From: Pteria penguin
Taxonomy: Eukaryota > Mollusca > Bivalvia > Pterioida > Pteriidae
Length of the DNA stretch: 64,000 nt
Assembly (NCBI GenBank): GCA_035048485.1
Contig: CM068586.1
Location: 51,884,167 to 51,948,166 of the forward strand
Direction: 5' to 3'
Made by a program: the position numbers and the translations under genes. Shown here in pieces: positions 1 through 10,774 of the stretch (position 1 is the stretch's first letter; the number at the start of each line of letters is the position of its first letter). The notes beneath the pieces were generated by a model. That model saw only the letters and a list, made by a program, of their open reading frames with translations, was not told where the DNA came from and made no database searches.

Positions 1-102
1 GTGTGTATATATGTATGTACGTGCGTACGTACGTATTTATGTATATGTGTGTGTGCATGCATGCATGCAAGTATGTATGCATATGTGCATGTATATGTGT
101 GC
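1..102. repeat. GT/GTAT-rich microsatellite
   Basis: The window opens in an impure (GT)n/(GTAT)n/(GCAT)n tract of alternating purine and pyrimidine. It has no coding potential. Confidence 0.85.
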
Positions 103-770
103 ATTGAAACTTCCGGATATCATTGACGATTCCGATAGTGATACTGATATTGAGGAGTGTTAACATTCAATGACATTATGTTTATTGAGCATTTTTCATA
201 GATTTGTTTGTGTCATTTCTGTTTGTCCACCACTAACTAAGTTTAACTTATTTCATTACAATATACGACATGTATATTTATTCAACGCTTATAGCATATT
301 CGACTGCTCTTGTGAAAGCGTTCTTGTAAAATCTTCACCATGATTGTAACTGAAAACTTACATGTATTCGTTGATTTTTTTTTCTGAGGTAATTAGTTTG
401 ACCTTTGTTATTTGTCTTTTATCAAAACAAACCTAATCAATAATTTTGATATAACATGTTTTACTTCGTCGTACCATTATTTTTGTTATGAACATAAGCC
501 TGTCGTGACCAAACACAAAGCGTGTCGGAGTTATGGTCGGAAAGTCGTTGGTTCGATTTTGGATACACGCTGACCATCTGCGAGTTACTAACAGTTGAAT
601 CGTTATTAAGAATCACTGACTGCCAATGTTGTGGTAGTCCGACAGTAGGTAAAATTTACTGAAGTCTCGACAACTATAACCTGTGACTATATATCTTAAA
701 TATTGCTACATTTTACATTAAACCACGATAAATCTGCCAAATTAACACAGTTTCAAGTCAAACTAACTAT
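103..770. other. Unassigned AT-rich stretch
   Basis: There is no long reading frame and no repeat that I can match elsewhere in the window. A weak tRNA-like B-box (GGTTCGATT) near 550 hints at an old SINE head at about 505-570, but the body cannot be recognised. Confidence 0.4.
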
Positions 771-777
771 GCATAAC

Positions 778-1400
778 TTCATGCGTCGGACTCGTAATGG
801 GAAATTCGTGAGTTCGAATCCTCAGATGGCGAGGAAGTTGAAAACGTCTTCGGGCGTTTATGTGCCCGTGTCAGACTTGACACGTAAAAGACCCCTATCT
901 GCCCATAGTGGGGGTGCCCGCCAGGAGCACCAATCATTGCAGTCGGCACGGCTATGTCCCGTCACAATTTTGCTGAAATATCGTTGAACTTGCATTCACA
1001 GAGACGTGAAACTACAATTAACCCAACCAAAACAAACATCCCTGATTTAGATGAGAGCAGTATATTGGTCTTTATATTTTAACACATATAGGATCCTGCC
1101 GACAAAGAATCAGTCATAGTCTTCAGACGTCAATGTGCCCGTGTCGGACTTGGTACGTTAAAGACCCCTATCTGCCCATGGTGAAGGTGCCCGCCAGGAG
1201 CACCAATCGTTGCAGTCTGCACGGCTATGTCCGGTCACAACATTGCTGAAATACCGTTTAACTTGCATTCACAATGACATTAAACTACATTTAACCAAAC
1301 CAAACCAAACATCCATGATTTAGATGAAGAGCAGTATATTGGTCTTTATATTTGAATACATATAGGATCCTGCTGACAAAGATTCAGTCATGGAATTGAG
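778..1400 (+). repeat. tRNA-headed SINE with a tandemly duplicated body
   Basis: The head at about 780-835 carries an A-box-like stretch and a B-box (AGTTCGAATCC). The body follows, with conserved blocks such as GTGCCCGCCAGGAGCACCAA. The body occurs twice in direct order, at about 848-1120 and 1121-1395, with a period of about 273 bp. The second copy lacks the tRNA head, so this looks like a duplication of the body rather than two insertions. The reading frame at 703-987 crosses the SINE and is not a gene. Confidence 0.7.
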
Positions 1401-2465
1401 TTTTGTACAAATAAATATTCAACCAGGCTCAACGATTATGTGTATGGAATCCTCAGAGCTGTCATAACTTATTTTGCTGAATATGTCGTTTACTAGCCTT
1501 TATATCAAACTAATTGTAAAACGAATTTAGAATGCATTTCCAATGTAGAAAGGTTTGTCGAATTATTCACTCTGTTTAACATAAGTAGATACCAGTTAAA
1601 ACCCTTGATATATTGTACATATAACTGGCTCCTCCCTGAAATTTACTACATTTGAAATATGCCATATTTTTTGTTCGGGTTTTTTTTTTTTTTCGCTATG
1701 TGCATTAGCACCATTATCGTACCTAACGGCGGTGAAGCGACATCGTGACGTCGAATGACATCAACATCAATGCGTTTTATCATGAATTCAGATTACCACA
1801 AAAATCTTATTTTTGTACGCTTTTTCAAAGGGTTTTCGAAAAAATGTTCTAAAACATTCCGTTATGAATCCAAAATAATTTCATTTTCATTCGGACTTTA
1901 GTGGAAAACGTTCCTACTCCTTTTCTCCTATTATATTTTTAAACATTTGTTCATCATGGAAATATATTGTTAATCTCTATGGGGTACATGGAATGTCACC
2001 CAACTCTTGGTTAATTACATTTCACGACGTTTGATTAAGTATATGTATTGATTCTATCCTTTGAATAAAAGTTTCAGCATACTATGGAAGACATTACTAG
2101 AATTCGTTGGCTGTTCATAATGGTGGAATATGGGACTCCTGGGCTACAGAAGTTTTCTGCCCATACAGAACATATGCCATTGGTTATAAAATAAAGGTAA
2201 ATTTGAAAATTAACATATGCCTATTATTCAAAGATTGTAAGTCGTTTTGCTGTATTCCATTTTTGGACAATTCTTCCAACAAATTGAAGGGGAACTCGAA
2301 ATTAAGGAGGGTGTTACTTGAGGAGATTTTAGTTCTTAGTTTGGTGCACAAAATTAAAAGGTATATATGTTCTATATTTATTATAACCACTAGGCCGATG
2401 TCACTGCTGGTGGAATGATAGTCCCCGAGAATATCATGTCACACGATTTGACTCTTTCTACGGGG

Positions 2466-2565
2466 TATATGTGACGGGTGTTGCTAGCAAGCAGGAGATG
2501 CTCACTCTCCCCGGGCACCTGATCTCACTCCATCACAGGGGTTCACATATGCTCTTCAAGTAGAC
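2466..2565 (+). repeat. Dispersed GC-rich motif (intron of VMO1 copy A)
   Basis: The block contains GTGACGGGTG, then GCAAGCAGGAGATGCTC, then CCCGGGCACCTG and TCTCAC, ending near GGGTTCACAT. Variants of the same block recur at about 3228-3320 (+), 7930-8090 (-, twice), 10985-11090 (+), 18105-18200 (+) and 49430-49520 (-). It stands out against the AT-rich background. Its role is unknown. Confidence 0.6.
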
Positions 2566-2961
2566 ATATTTTGTTATTTTCCATTTGTTTTTCATTTTCA
2601 CTGATTTTGTATGTCCTATGGTTTCATGATTTTTGGACTTGTGGTTTGGATTTATCCATCATCTTTACATTTCAGTGCTTTTGTACTGACATGAAATATA
2701 TACATCAAATTTTTTAGTCACTCTAAAACTAAGGAGTGTCTCCCACATGCATGGCTCTGTCCTTAGATAGATTCTTTGGTTCACTTTTCGGTCAATTTCG
2801 CTTCAACGCTACTCTTCATATTTCTATATATTTTGAGAATTCCAATCATTCGGTCGAAATGCGCATATGGTTGCGCAAAATTGAAAGGTATTTATGTTCT
2901 ATGTTCTTTATTCACAATCTTACAATATTCTTGAATTGTACCGTATACATTTACTTATCAA

Positions 2962-3071
2962 CATATCCTAAAGTAAGATCAGGCCAACTACAAGGAAATA
3001 CAACAACCTAAAGGTTGAAATACAACAACCTAAAGGTTGTTGTATTTCCTTGTAGTTGGTCTGATCTTACC
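2962..3071. repeat. Inverted duplication (near-perfect palindrome) in VMO1 copy A intron 2
   Basis: The block GTAAGATCAGGCCAACTACA at about 2971 is followed by AGGAAATACAACAACCTAAA and then returns in reverse complement, ending TTGGTCTGATCTTAC at about 3070. The corresponding introns of copies B (about 13720-13790) and D (about 49680-49735) hold only one arm, so the extra arm is derived. Confidence 0.85.
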
Positions 3072-3227
3072 TTCAAATCAATTTTAGTCATATTAAAATT
3101 AATCTATCACAATAGGTAATTATATATATTACTTCTAAGTCTGCCATAGTTTCTTAACATTGATCAAATATCTTTATCAAACGCTTTGTATTGTCCAGCA
3201 CATATGGGCAAATGGTTGTACATGTAT

Positions 3228-3320
3228 GTAATGGCATTCACGGCAGGTATGGCAAGCCAAATAGGAGAGTCTCACTCCGCCCGGGTACCTGCTCTTATAT
3301 TTGAATTTCAGAGGTTCGTA
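3228..3320 (+). repeat. Second copy of the GC-rich motif in VMO1 copy A
   Basis: The block has GGCAAGCCAAATAGGAGAG, TCTCACTCCGCCCGGGTACC and a TTCAGAGGTTCG tail. The matching place upstream of exon 3 in copies C and D carries the same block, so it belongs to the ancestral duplication unit. Confidence 0.6.
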
Positions 3321-4859
3321 AATGTCTTCTTTAGTACATTGACATCGTTGTTAATGGCATAGTCATGTAACACTAGTTATTTTTGTGTTTTACATTCCTA
3401 AAAATAAATGAAGTCAAGTTCTTCTCAAAAATGCTCTCATTATAGGTTGAACGACCACAGGGACGTGGTGATGACACGGCTTTGAACAATATTGCTTTGA
3501 TTTGCTCTGACAATACTGTTATTGATGGAAGGCAAATGCCAAATGAGGGAAGATTGGCTGGAAGCGAGACGCTGCATTTAAGTTAAGAGTCGAAGGGAAA
3601 CAGGTATATTACCCAGTTCCAAAATAAAAAATGTCTCTTTTCTTCCTTATTTTCTTATGACATTATAATAGTTAAAGACCGGAATTCCTCACACACAGTA
3701 TGAAAATTAAAGTTTTCTGCCCAATTATATGGGAATTATAACTACTTGTTCGTCTATACTATGGAAAATATAACGGTTTACGAGACATTTTCCAGTTTGA
3801 AAGGCTTTAAGATTTCATTTATTTTCTGGTTCGTAATAAACAAGAGGTTCAACACTGGAGGTTTGTTTATTGTAGTCACAAATGATTATTTGACTAAATA
3901 TATATGTTACAGGGCAAGGAAGACGACACTGCTGCGAACTGGATTAAATTAAAGTGTAGAAATGACGGCACTGGGGAACTGGATATTCCAGGGAACTATA
4001 TATCAACAGGGATCTGGCAGGAGTATGGGGAACTTGGGCAAGTTGGAGTAGCCAATGCTCACCAAACTCCGACATATGCGATTTACAGAACAAATTTGAA
4101 AATCGCAGCATCGTGGCGCTTGAATGACATAAAATTCTTCTGCTGCAATTTCAATTTTCGATGACTCATTTACTTATCAATAAAGTTTCACTGTTTTGTC
4201 TCTTGTTTATTGATCATGACCACTGTTTATTTGAATTTTTATATGCATTAGATAGATCTATAATTGGATAATAGAAAATCCACAGATAGTCTTTTCGGAA
4301 ATTTTCATATGCTCTTCAAATAGACGCTATTTTAAAATAAAGTTTAGATAACTGAGTTTTAGAAATCATCATATCAACGACAAATTAAAAGGAAGTGGGG
4401 AGTGATTATAAGTAGGACGATGTAACTGCTGGTGGACTGATAGTTCCCGAGAGCATCATAAGTCTAGTTTTCAGTGCTTTTGTACTAACGGTCTACTTTT
4501 CAGTGCTTTTGTACTGACATGAAATATATACTCAAAATGTTTAGTCATGAAATTATTTAAATCACCCTTAAACTAATGAGTATCTCTCTCATGAATAGCT
4601 CTCCCCTTACATTAATTCTTTGGTTCACTTTTCGGTCATTTTAGAATTCCAATAGTTCGGCCACGAGCATCACTGAGGAAACATAAATTGACGAAATGCC
4701 TCTCTGGTGCACCTAATTAATAGGTATATGTGTTCTATATTTATTAAAACTAGGCCGATGTCACTGTTGGTGGACTTATAGTACCCGAGGGCAGCATATG
4801 TCTAGTTTTCAGTGCTTTTGTACTGAACGCAAAACAATGAAGTCTAAAAGCGATGGGGG

Positions 4860-5040
4860 TTTCACACCATGTTTGCGCTGACCGCAAACAGGGTCGTCGA
4901 GAATAAATGAAAAGGGACAATACATTAAAATAAAGAGTCCTTCATGAATAGATATATGCACAACCACTGTAATTCCCAAGATAAAGCTTTCAAAAGGTTT
5001 CTAGTTTATTCCTTTACTCTGGAATTTGCGTTTGGTTGCG
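4860..5040 (+). repeat. VMO1 3' flank repeat (duplicated downstream sequence)
   Basis: The segment reads GACCGCAAACAGGGTCGTCG, then AATAAATGAAAAGGGACAAT. It is shared with about 6440-6600 (-), 20150-20560 (+), 20790-21260 (+) and 48120-48240 (-). It lies downstream of every VMO1-like copy and marks the extent of the duplicated unit. Confidence 0.65.
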
Positions 5041-5150
5041 TTTTGTTTATATTAAGAGCATCTCTTGTACTCTTCAATGTACTGCCTTAATCCATGCTTG
5101 CTTTTCCAATGATTAGTCGATGTGAATATCAAAATAAGAAAGGGGAGAAA

Positions 5151-5167
5151 GACGGGGGGGGGGGGGG
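5151..5167. repeat. Poly-G tract
   Basis: An uninterrupted run of G follows GAAAGAC. It is one of several long G or C runs in the window (others near 6571, 20149, 31434 and 37511). Confidence 0.9.
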
Positions 5168-5169
5168 CT

Positions 5170-6400
5170 ACAAAAACAATGATGTTATATAATACTTTGC
5201 TTTTCCAAGTCTGTATCCAGAATTTGCACAACCTGTAATACAATTTTCTGTGTGCCAATTTTTTGTACTGAGGCATGAAAATTTAAAACAAGAAAATACA
5301 AAACAAATGTAACGAACAACGACTTACAACAACCCCAAGGGGATGCTGTCTACATGGCAAGTCTTGCTACATTATGACTTAATTAATGGACCAATGTTAG
5401 AGTAACTGAAAAAAAAAATGAAAAAGAAAAAACAGCTACTTAACAAGTGTACTTTAAATCCCATATTTAGTAACCTATGTTGCAGACTGGCTATGTTCTA
5501 TAAAGCAAATGTTATATTCATAGAAGATATGTCATTAGTTGATGCTTCTTCGCGTTGCATACTTGCATACCTCGGATATCCTTCTTTGTTCTGTATGTTA
5601 GCTCTTGTGGCTTTTTTGCTCCTGAACTATTTTCTGCTTGAAATATTATATGGTTGGACAAACCTTTATCAGGCTTTATCTCTTAGCATTAATCTGCGTG
5701 CACACACTTTTGATTTTATCTATATGCGTTTACTTTTGCACTGATATTTGTGTACTGACTGCTTGTTTGCACATGTATGTATTTGTCTTCAATGACCTAC
5801 TTATTACCAGTGCTCAAACGATGGATTAAACAACAATACGATTTAATAAGTTACAACAATGTATTTTTTCTAAGGTAAATAACACTTAAGGGATCAAAAT
5901 TTTCCTCTGGACAATTTTCAGCATGACATTGAAATTGAATTTAATGGAAATTGATATGTAGATGTATATAGATATATATTTATATTGTCTTTTAACACCA
6001 AAAACATTATGAGGGAAAACTCCCATTTTCTATTTATAAACCGAATCATTATGCCATTTACTTATAAAGAGACAACGTTTATCCAGACGTATACAAAGTC
6101 CTTAATTTAACGCAGTATCTCACAATAATTACAACAATTATCTGTTTTCACAAAATTTGGTAAGATAAGAAATAAAATATCGTTAGAAATCAACAATATA
6201 GAACAACTTTTTTGGTGATAAATCTATTGTTTCCTGTAATCCGGATGTTTATTTGGCATTACCGAAAGAAAAAGAGCAGTTGTTGAACACCGGATGCGTC
6301 AAGAAGCTGGGATTACAAGTAGAAATCCTTTTATAACCGCTGACATATATATATATTCATACGCAACCTTTACTGTGGGCCATTATGACGTCACCGATCA
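5170..6400. other. Centre between tail-to-tail VMO1 copies A and C, no gene seen
   Basis: Two short frames (5418-5744, 5638-5829) have no recognisable domain. The part from about 5880 to 6250 matches, in reverse complement, the sequence downstream of copy B (about 20550-21545), so it is the 3' flank of copy C and not a gene. Confidence 0.55.
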
Positions 6401-6570
6401 TTGTTATTCATATAGGAATAAACCACAAACGAATTTAGTTTGAGCAATTACTGTGGTCGTCAATATATCTATTCAGGAAGCACTGTTTATTTCCATGTAT
6501 TGTCCTTCTTCATTTATCTTCGACGACGCTGTGTTTGTGGTCAGTGGAAACATGGATTGACCTAAACCAA

Positions 6571-6610
6571 CCCCCCCCCCCCCCCCCCCCCCCCACACAC
6601 ACACACCCGC
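6571..6610. repeat. Poly-C followed by (AC)n
   Basis: A run of more than 20 C is followed by ACACACACAC. It mirrors the (GT)nGn tracts at 20135-20165 and lies in the same VMO1 3' flank repeat on the opposite strand. Confidence 0.9.
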
Positions 6611-7044
6611 CACTCATAGTTGTCTTGCCTTGCGCCACTTGTGGCTTCATGCATATTCTAAATTTATATAAATATTAATATGAACACTTGCAAAATCCTT
6701 TTAATTTGAGGTTGATATGATGATTTCTAAAACTCAGTTGACTAAACTTCATTAAACCGAAGGACACACAAGATCAGCAAAACGGAAAAACAAATAAAAA
6801 ATAAACGATCTAAATGAAGAGCATATGAAAACTTCCGAAAAGGATCGGAAGACTTTCTGTGGATTATCATTCATAATTGTTCTATTATCCAATTATAAAT
6901 CCATCTCCTGTGATATACAACATTTATAGTCATTATAAAAAGTTAAGTAAGCAAAGTACTGGTCATGAGCAATAAACAAGAGACAAAATTGTGAATCTTT
7001 ATTGATAATTAAATGATTCATCAAAAATTCCTTTTGCAGCAGAA

Positions 7045-7308
7045 TCAATAACGACGAAGTAACACACCCTTGCAACAGAAGAATTTTACATCATTCAATG
7101 CTGTGTCATCGCAACCACCCTGCGATTTTTCAAATTTGATCTGTAAACCGCATATTTCGGAGTGTGGTGAGCATTGGCTACTCCAACCTCCCCAGGATCC
7201 CCATACTCCTGCCAGATCCCTGTTGATATATAGTTCTCTGGAATATCCAGTGCCTCCATTTTGACACTGGAATTTAATCGAGTTCGCAGCCGTGTCGTCT
7301 CCCTTGCC
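7045..7308 (-). CDS. VMO1: VMO1-like copy C, terminal exon
   Basis: An intact last exon of 87 codons plus stop, beginning right after TTACAG. It carries the family pattern twice: [13 protein letters not shown] at the start and [17 protein letters not shown] at the end, with [19 protein letters not shown] in the middle. This is like the third sheet of VMO-I in vertebrates, which ends with a DDTALN..FFCC motif. Phase 0 matches exon 3. Confidence 0.85.
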   Translation of the reverse strand, partial: GKGDDTAANSIKFQCQNGGTGYSRELYINRDLAGVWGSWGGWSSQCSPHSEICGLQIKFEKSQGGCDDTALNDVKFFCCKGVLLRRY

Positions 7309-7616
7309 CTGTAACATAAATATTCAGTCAAATAATCGTGAGACTACAATAGACACAAATTTCTTTAAATACAGTGATGCACCTTTTTATTACGAACAGA
7401 AAATACATCAAAACTTAAAGCCTTCAAATTCCAAAATACCTCTCAAACCGTTATATTTTCAATAGTCTAGTCGGAGATGTAGTTATGAATTCCAAATAAT
7501 TGGGCTAGAAACCTTTTCATAACCTGTTTGAGGAATTCCAGTCTTGTACTATAATAAGAATGTCATAAGAAAATCAGGAAGAAAATTAACATTAATTTCA
7601 TAACTATTTACTATAC

Positions 7617-7799
7617 CTGTTTTCCTTCAACTTTTAATTTAAATGCACCTAGATAGCTCATATCTTCACAGCGTTTCGCTTCCAGCCAATCTCCCCGCAT
7701 TTGGCTATTTCCCCATCCTTCGATAACCGTATGGTCAGAGCAAATCAAAGCAATATTGTTCAAAGCCGTGTCATCACCACGTCCTTGTGGTCGTTCAAC
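7617..7799 (-). CDS. VMO1: VMO1-like copy C, exon 3
   Basis: An open exon of exactly 61 codons, phase 0 at both ends, flanked by AG (intron before) and GTATAG (donor after). It encodes RGDDTALNNIALICSD, the second VMO sheet repeat, and ends KVEGKQ. Copy D has one more codon and a 1-nt deletion; copy A lacks about 25 nt. Confidence 0.85.
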
Positions 7800-7929
7800 C
7801 TATAATGCGAACACTTTTGAGAGGAACTTGACTTCTTTAGTTATAGAAATGTTAAATTAAAAATTAGAAATTAAAAAATGTAAAATAACTTGTGTCACAT
7901 GACTATGGCACATACAACAATGTACTACA

Positions 7930-8090
7930 CTAGAGAACAGGTACAGGGGAGGAGTGAGACTCTCATATTTGGCTAGCCACATCACATACAAAGTTAAGAA
8001 CAATGTACTCCATTAGACGTTCACGGGCCCCTGAAATTCAGAGGGGAGAACAGGTACCCGAGAGGAGTGAGACTCTCCTTTTTGGATACA
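7930..8090 (-). repeat. Two copies of the GC-rich dispersed motif
   Basis: GAGTGAGACTCTC occurs at about 7955 and again at about 8065, each preceded by GAACAGGTAC. They sit where exon 2 of copy C should lie, so a rearrangement between these repeats may have removed the exon. Confidence 0.6.
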
Positions 8091-8561
8091 CTTACATTCT
8101 AAATCAGATATATGTTAGCTTTCAATACTTTTGCCAAGTAATTGATATTCCAAAACATGCATAACTGAAGAGACACAACAATTTACTGTAAACATACCCA
8201 TAGGCAGGATAGCAATACATAGAATACTTGTGAACTGCATAGTTGATGATTTCTTTCGGGTGCCTCTTTCAACTTGTTAGATGTACGTCTTCCAGTTTCA
8301 ATACGGTGATAATGCATAGTTTGCTACATAAGGGATTATATACACAAAATGAATGGAAAACATGGTAACATTTGGCAATGCTCTTTTATACAATATATTA
8401 CTCCAAGGCAAATATATATGTTGTTTCATTTTCGATTTCATTTGCGATCTGTGCTGTGTCATTTTTAATTATTTCCTACTGCTACGAATGAAATAATAAT
8501 AAATATTTTACAAATTTTTTTTTTTTATTTACAACGATTAAAAGACAAGTTAACAACTTAT

Positions 8562-8790
8562 AGAAATCCTGCTCGTTGGCACAGATTTTGGCGTAAGGGT
8601 GTCGTTTGTGTCGGATGAAACCGAAGTACCTGGAGAAAACCCAAGAAGCCAGGTTGGTGACAGCCCCATGATATCACGTACCACACCGGGAAACGAACCC
8701 GGGTCGCATTGGTGAGAAGCAAGCGCGATACCAACTGCGATACCTGGCCCCCATACTGCGCCATCTGGCCCCCATCATAAATATTGTAGC
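8562..8790 (-). repeat. tRNA-derived SINE (third family)
   Basis: On the minus strand the tRNA-like head lies at about 8755-8690, with CGCAGTTGGTATCGCGCT and the B-box GGGTTCGTTTCCC. The body runs to about 8562, next to a T-run. It interrupts the upstream region of VMO1 copy C: flanking sequence matches copy D without the SINE. Confidence 0.75.
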
Positions 8791-8834
8791 GATGAATAAA
8801 TAATGCACAGCGTAGAAATGTACTTTTAAACTTC

Positions 8835-9695
8835 TTACTTAGGGTTATAGATGTCATAAACTTCGAAAACCTTTTGGTAAATTTTATAGATCTTATTCAG
8901 ACATTTTATCTAAATTCGGAAATATTACTTTTCAACAATATGTATCAAGAGGAATTTCCCATCCCAACTTCTACGGTGATCTAGTCTACAAACTGAGAAA
9001 GGTCAAAGGTTCCGATAATTTCATATCGGCTAGTTCTAAGATTATTAAACGCCTTCGACACCGACAAATGACCCCGAGATCATCGCGAAGACCATAGATC
9101 TTGTATTGTGTCCCTCTCTAACCCAATGCAGGCTTTTACTTGAGCGTTGCACGCTGACTAATAGGGCAGTGGGGACTCTATGACGGGACTTGTCCAAACC
9201 TTTTCAGAGAAGACAAGGTCCTGATCCTCGTCTCCTCTGACTGTTAGTCGGAATTCCTATTGATCAACGATCTGAGCTCGCTAACAGACGGGCAGAGCAT
9301 GGTTAACTTATGTTGATGTCTCCTTATATTTTTTGATAGCAACATATTATTCTATTATTGTTTCGTGTGTAATAAATTTTTGTGACCTCTCTCCTTGAGA
9401 AACCTGTTGATCCTTGTTCTCTATTTGGAGGATTATTTATAAATTTTTAAATGTGTGTCCTTTAATTGTGCTGCTTTTACGGTGAGTGGGAAGGTGGGCG
9501 CCCGTAAACCGGTTAACCACACCAATTGAGTGACGTTTGTTACTTCAATTGACCGTCCTAAATCGGTATCGTAACCGCAGCACAATCGAATATTTTTGTA
9601 ATGTCGTTCCGTGTATATTATGCTCTTGTCATTTTTTGTGTGCAGGTCTTTGGTGATTTGTGTCATTCAGCTTTGTCGGATGTCTTCTGTTTTCT
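8835..9695 (+). mobile_element. Naiad-type Penelope-like element, 3' end only
   Basis: This is a strongly 5'-truncated copy. The first part codes for the RT C-terminus (FQQYVSRGISHPNFYGDLVY, then KGSDNFISASSKIIKRLR); after a small frameshift the frame ends LLLERCTLTNRAVGTL and TGA. The 3' untranslated part contains the SECIS-like fold at 9156-9249 and the common tail GTAAACCGGTTAACCACACC. The element appears to be flanked by short CTTTTA repeats, inside the upstream region of VMO1 copy C. It fills a gap that the copy at 58.8 kb has lost (about 37 nt after HPNF). Confidence 0.8.
9156..9249 (+). promoter_or_regulatory. SECIS-like stem-loop in Naiad 3' end
   Basis: Seen: ATGA at 9180-9183, 12 nt, AA at 9196-9197, 24 nt, then TGA at 9222-9224. 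The lower helix pairs GGGGAC with GTCTCC; the upper helix pairs GGGACTTGTC with GACAAGGTCC (one mismatch, one G-U). An outer stem GACTAATAG / CTGTTAGTC closes it. Spacing fits the eukaryotic SECIS pattern. Compared with the 61-kb copy, the upper helix gains a T-A pair where that one has T-T. Confidence 0.65.
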
Positions 9696-9997
9696 CTTTT
9701 ACTATAGAATGTAATTAAAGGTGTAATATGTACTAGGTTTTAAAGTTACATCGGACATGAAAGGGAATGTACGGAATTCACTTGACAAATAAGTGCAAAT
9801 GTGGGCCGTTTGACAAAGATTCATACGCACGATATTTCACATACGTACAAAAAATTCCAACACTCAAGTTCACAAAGAATCATAACATGACTGACGGACA
9901 ACTTTCGTTACGGGATATCCAAAACCTTTTGTACAGCTAAAAGTGTCTTAACTATTTAAGGAATTTCGTTACTTATAAATATAAGTGCCGTGTTTTA

Positions 9998-10204
9998 ATG
10001 AATATAGCAGCAGACAAGCAAAGAAGAAAAGAGAAAGTATTTTGCAACAGGACTCAAGTGCTGGACACACTGAATGACAGGGAGTTGATCCAGCGATATA
10101 GCCTACCACGGAAGAGCCTCCTTAACTTAGTGTACGTGGTCAAAAAGGATATAGATCCACCCACAAATAGGTCACATTCTATTCCGACCGTAATAAACGT
10201 ATGA
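9998..10204 (+). pseudogene. PIF/Harbinger (HARBI1-like) transposase N-terminal fragment
   Basis: The frame reads VLDTLNDRELIQRYSLPRK, then SLLNLVYVVKKDIDPPTNRS. This resembles the start of HARBI1-type nucleases (D-E-L-I-x-R-Y-x-F/L-P-R, then a P-T-x-R-S patch before the catalytic part). The catalytic DDE part is absent; the frame stops at 10204. A second inverted piece of the same gene lies at about 11945-11830. Confidence 0.6.
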
Positions 10205-10258
10205 TTGATAATATTTTAGCAATTATAAGAAAACAATCACAACACAAGAATTACCCCT

Positions 10259-10762
10259 GTTCAAAACAATTAACCTGTTTCCCCTTCCAGACAGAACCCA
10301 TTGTAGTAGATATTAAAGTAGACACTGACCTCGTCTTTTGAATATTTTTTCTTGATTTAGATTGATCCGAAAGATCTGTACATTATTACAATGTTTTTAT
10401 CTCTTTCCACATTTTATTTTCCTTTTCATGTAAATGAATAACATCCATTGAATAAACGGACAATGCAAGAGTACTTGCGCATACATGTATATATTACGTC
10501 TCATCACGACGAAACGTATATTTTGGAGCTATGATGATGAAAATTTCCAGTCGGAAGGTCCTGTCTAAGATACATGCAGAGATCTAAGAACCCTTTCAGT
10601 ACCAAACCTTAGCATTTTTGATAGATCCAACTCTATATACACTGATGAATCTACTCACTATAAATATTTTATAATTTATAAATCAAGAAAAAAAAATATT
10701 TAAAAGACGGTGTCAGAGATTTACTGTCTGGAAGGGGACACATGTTAATTGTTTTGAACAGT
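10259..10762. mobile_element. Fold-back (MITE-like) element of about 505 bp
   Basis: The left arm begins TTCAAAACAATTAACCTGTT and continues through CCCCTTCCAGACAG and TTTTTTCTTGATTTA (about 10259-10362). The right arm is its imperfect reverse complement (about 10665-10762), ending TTAATTGTTTTGAACA. It has no coding potential. The TSD was not resolved. Confidence 0.7.
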
Positions 10763-10774
10763 GCGTCGCATCCC

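Larger units (their letters stand above)
2078..4184 (+). pseudogene. VMO1: VMO1-like gene copy A, degraded
   Basis: This is a vitelline membrane outer layer 1 family copy; the family makes secreted beta-prism proteins of egg coats and mucus. Exon 2 is 2078-2196 (after TTTCAG; encodes VHNGGIWDSWATEVFCPY; GT donor). Exon 3 is 3446-3603 (VERPQGRGDDTALNN). Exon 4 is 3913-4164 (DDTAAN near the start, FFCCNFNFR at the end). AATAAA at 4179 ends the gene. No signal-peptide exon was found upstream. Damage: a TAG at 2098 in exon 2, about 25 bp missing from exon 3 relative to copy C, and frameshifts in exon 4. Exon borders agree with copies C and D, so this is a duplicated, intron-containing pseudogene, not a retrocopy. 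Confidence 0.85.
6998..8240 (-). pseudogene. VMO1: VMO1-like gene copy C, exon 2 missing
   Basis: Secreted VMO1-family protein. Read on the minus strand: exon 1 is 8240-8198, a signal peptide beginning MQFTSILCIAIL with a GT donor; exon 3 is 7799-7617, open for 61 residues (VERPQGRGDDTALNNIALIC ... AFKLKVEGKQ); exon 4 is 7308-7045, open to a TGA stop (GKGDDTAAN near the start, [20 protein letters not shown] at the end). AATAAA is at 7003-6998. The exon that encodes VHNGGIW-like sequence in copies A, B and D is absent between 7800 and 8197. Exon 1 ends in phase 1 and exon 3 starts in phase 0, so joining them directly would shift the frame. The three remaining exons show no stop codon or indel. 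Either exon 2 was lost recently or the assembly dropped it. Confidence 0.8.

Noticed and set aside
7070..7264. Plus-strand frames over the VMO1 exons (7070-7264, 48584-48889)
   Set aside because: Shadows of the minus-strand VMO1 terminal exons.
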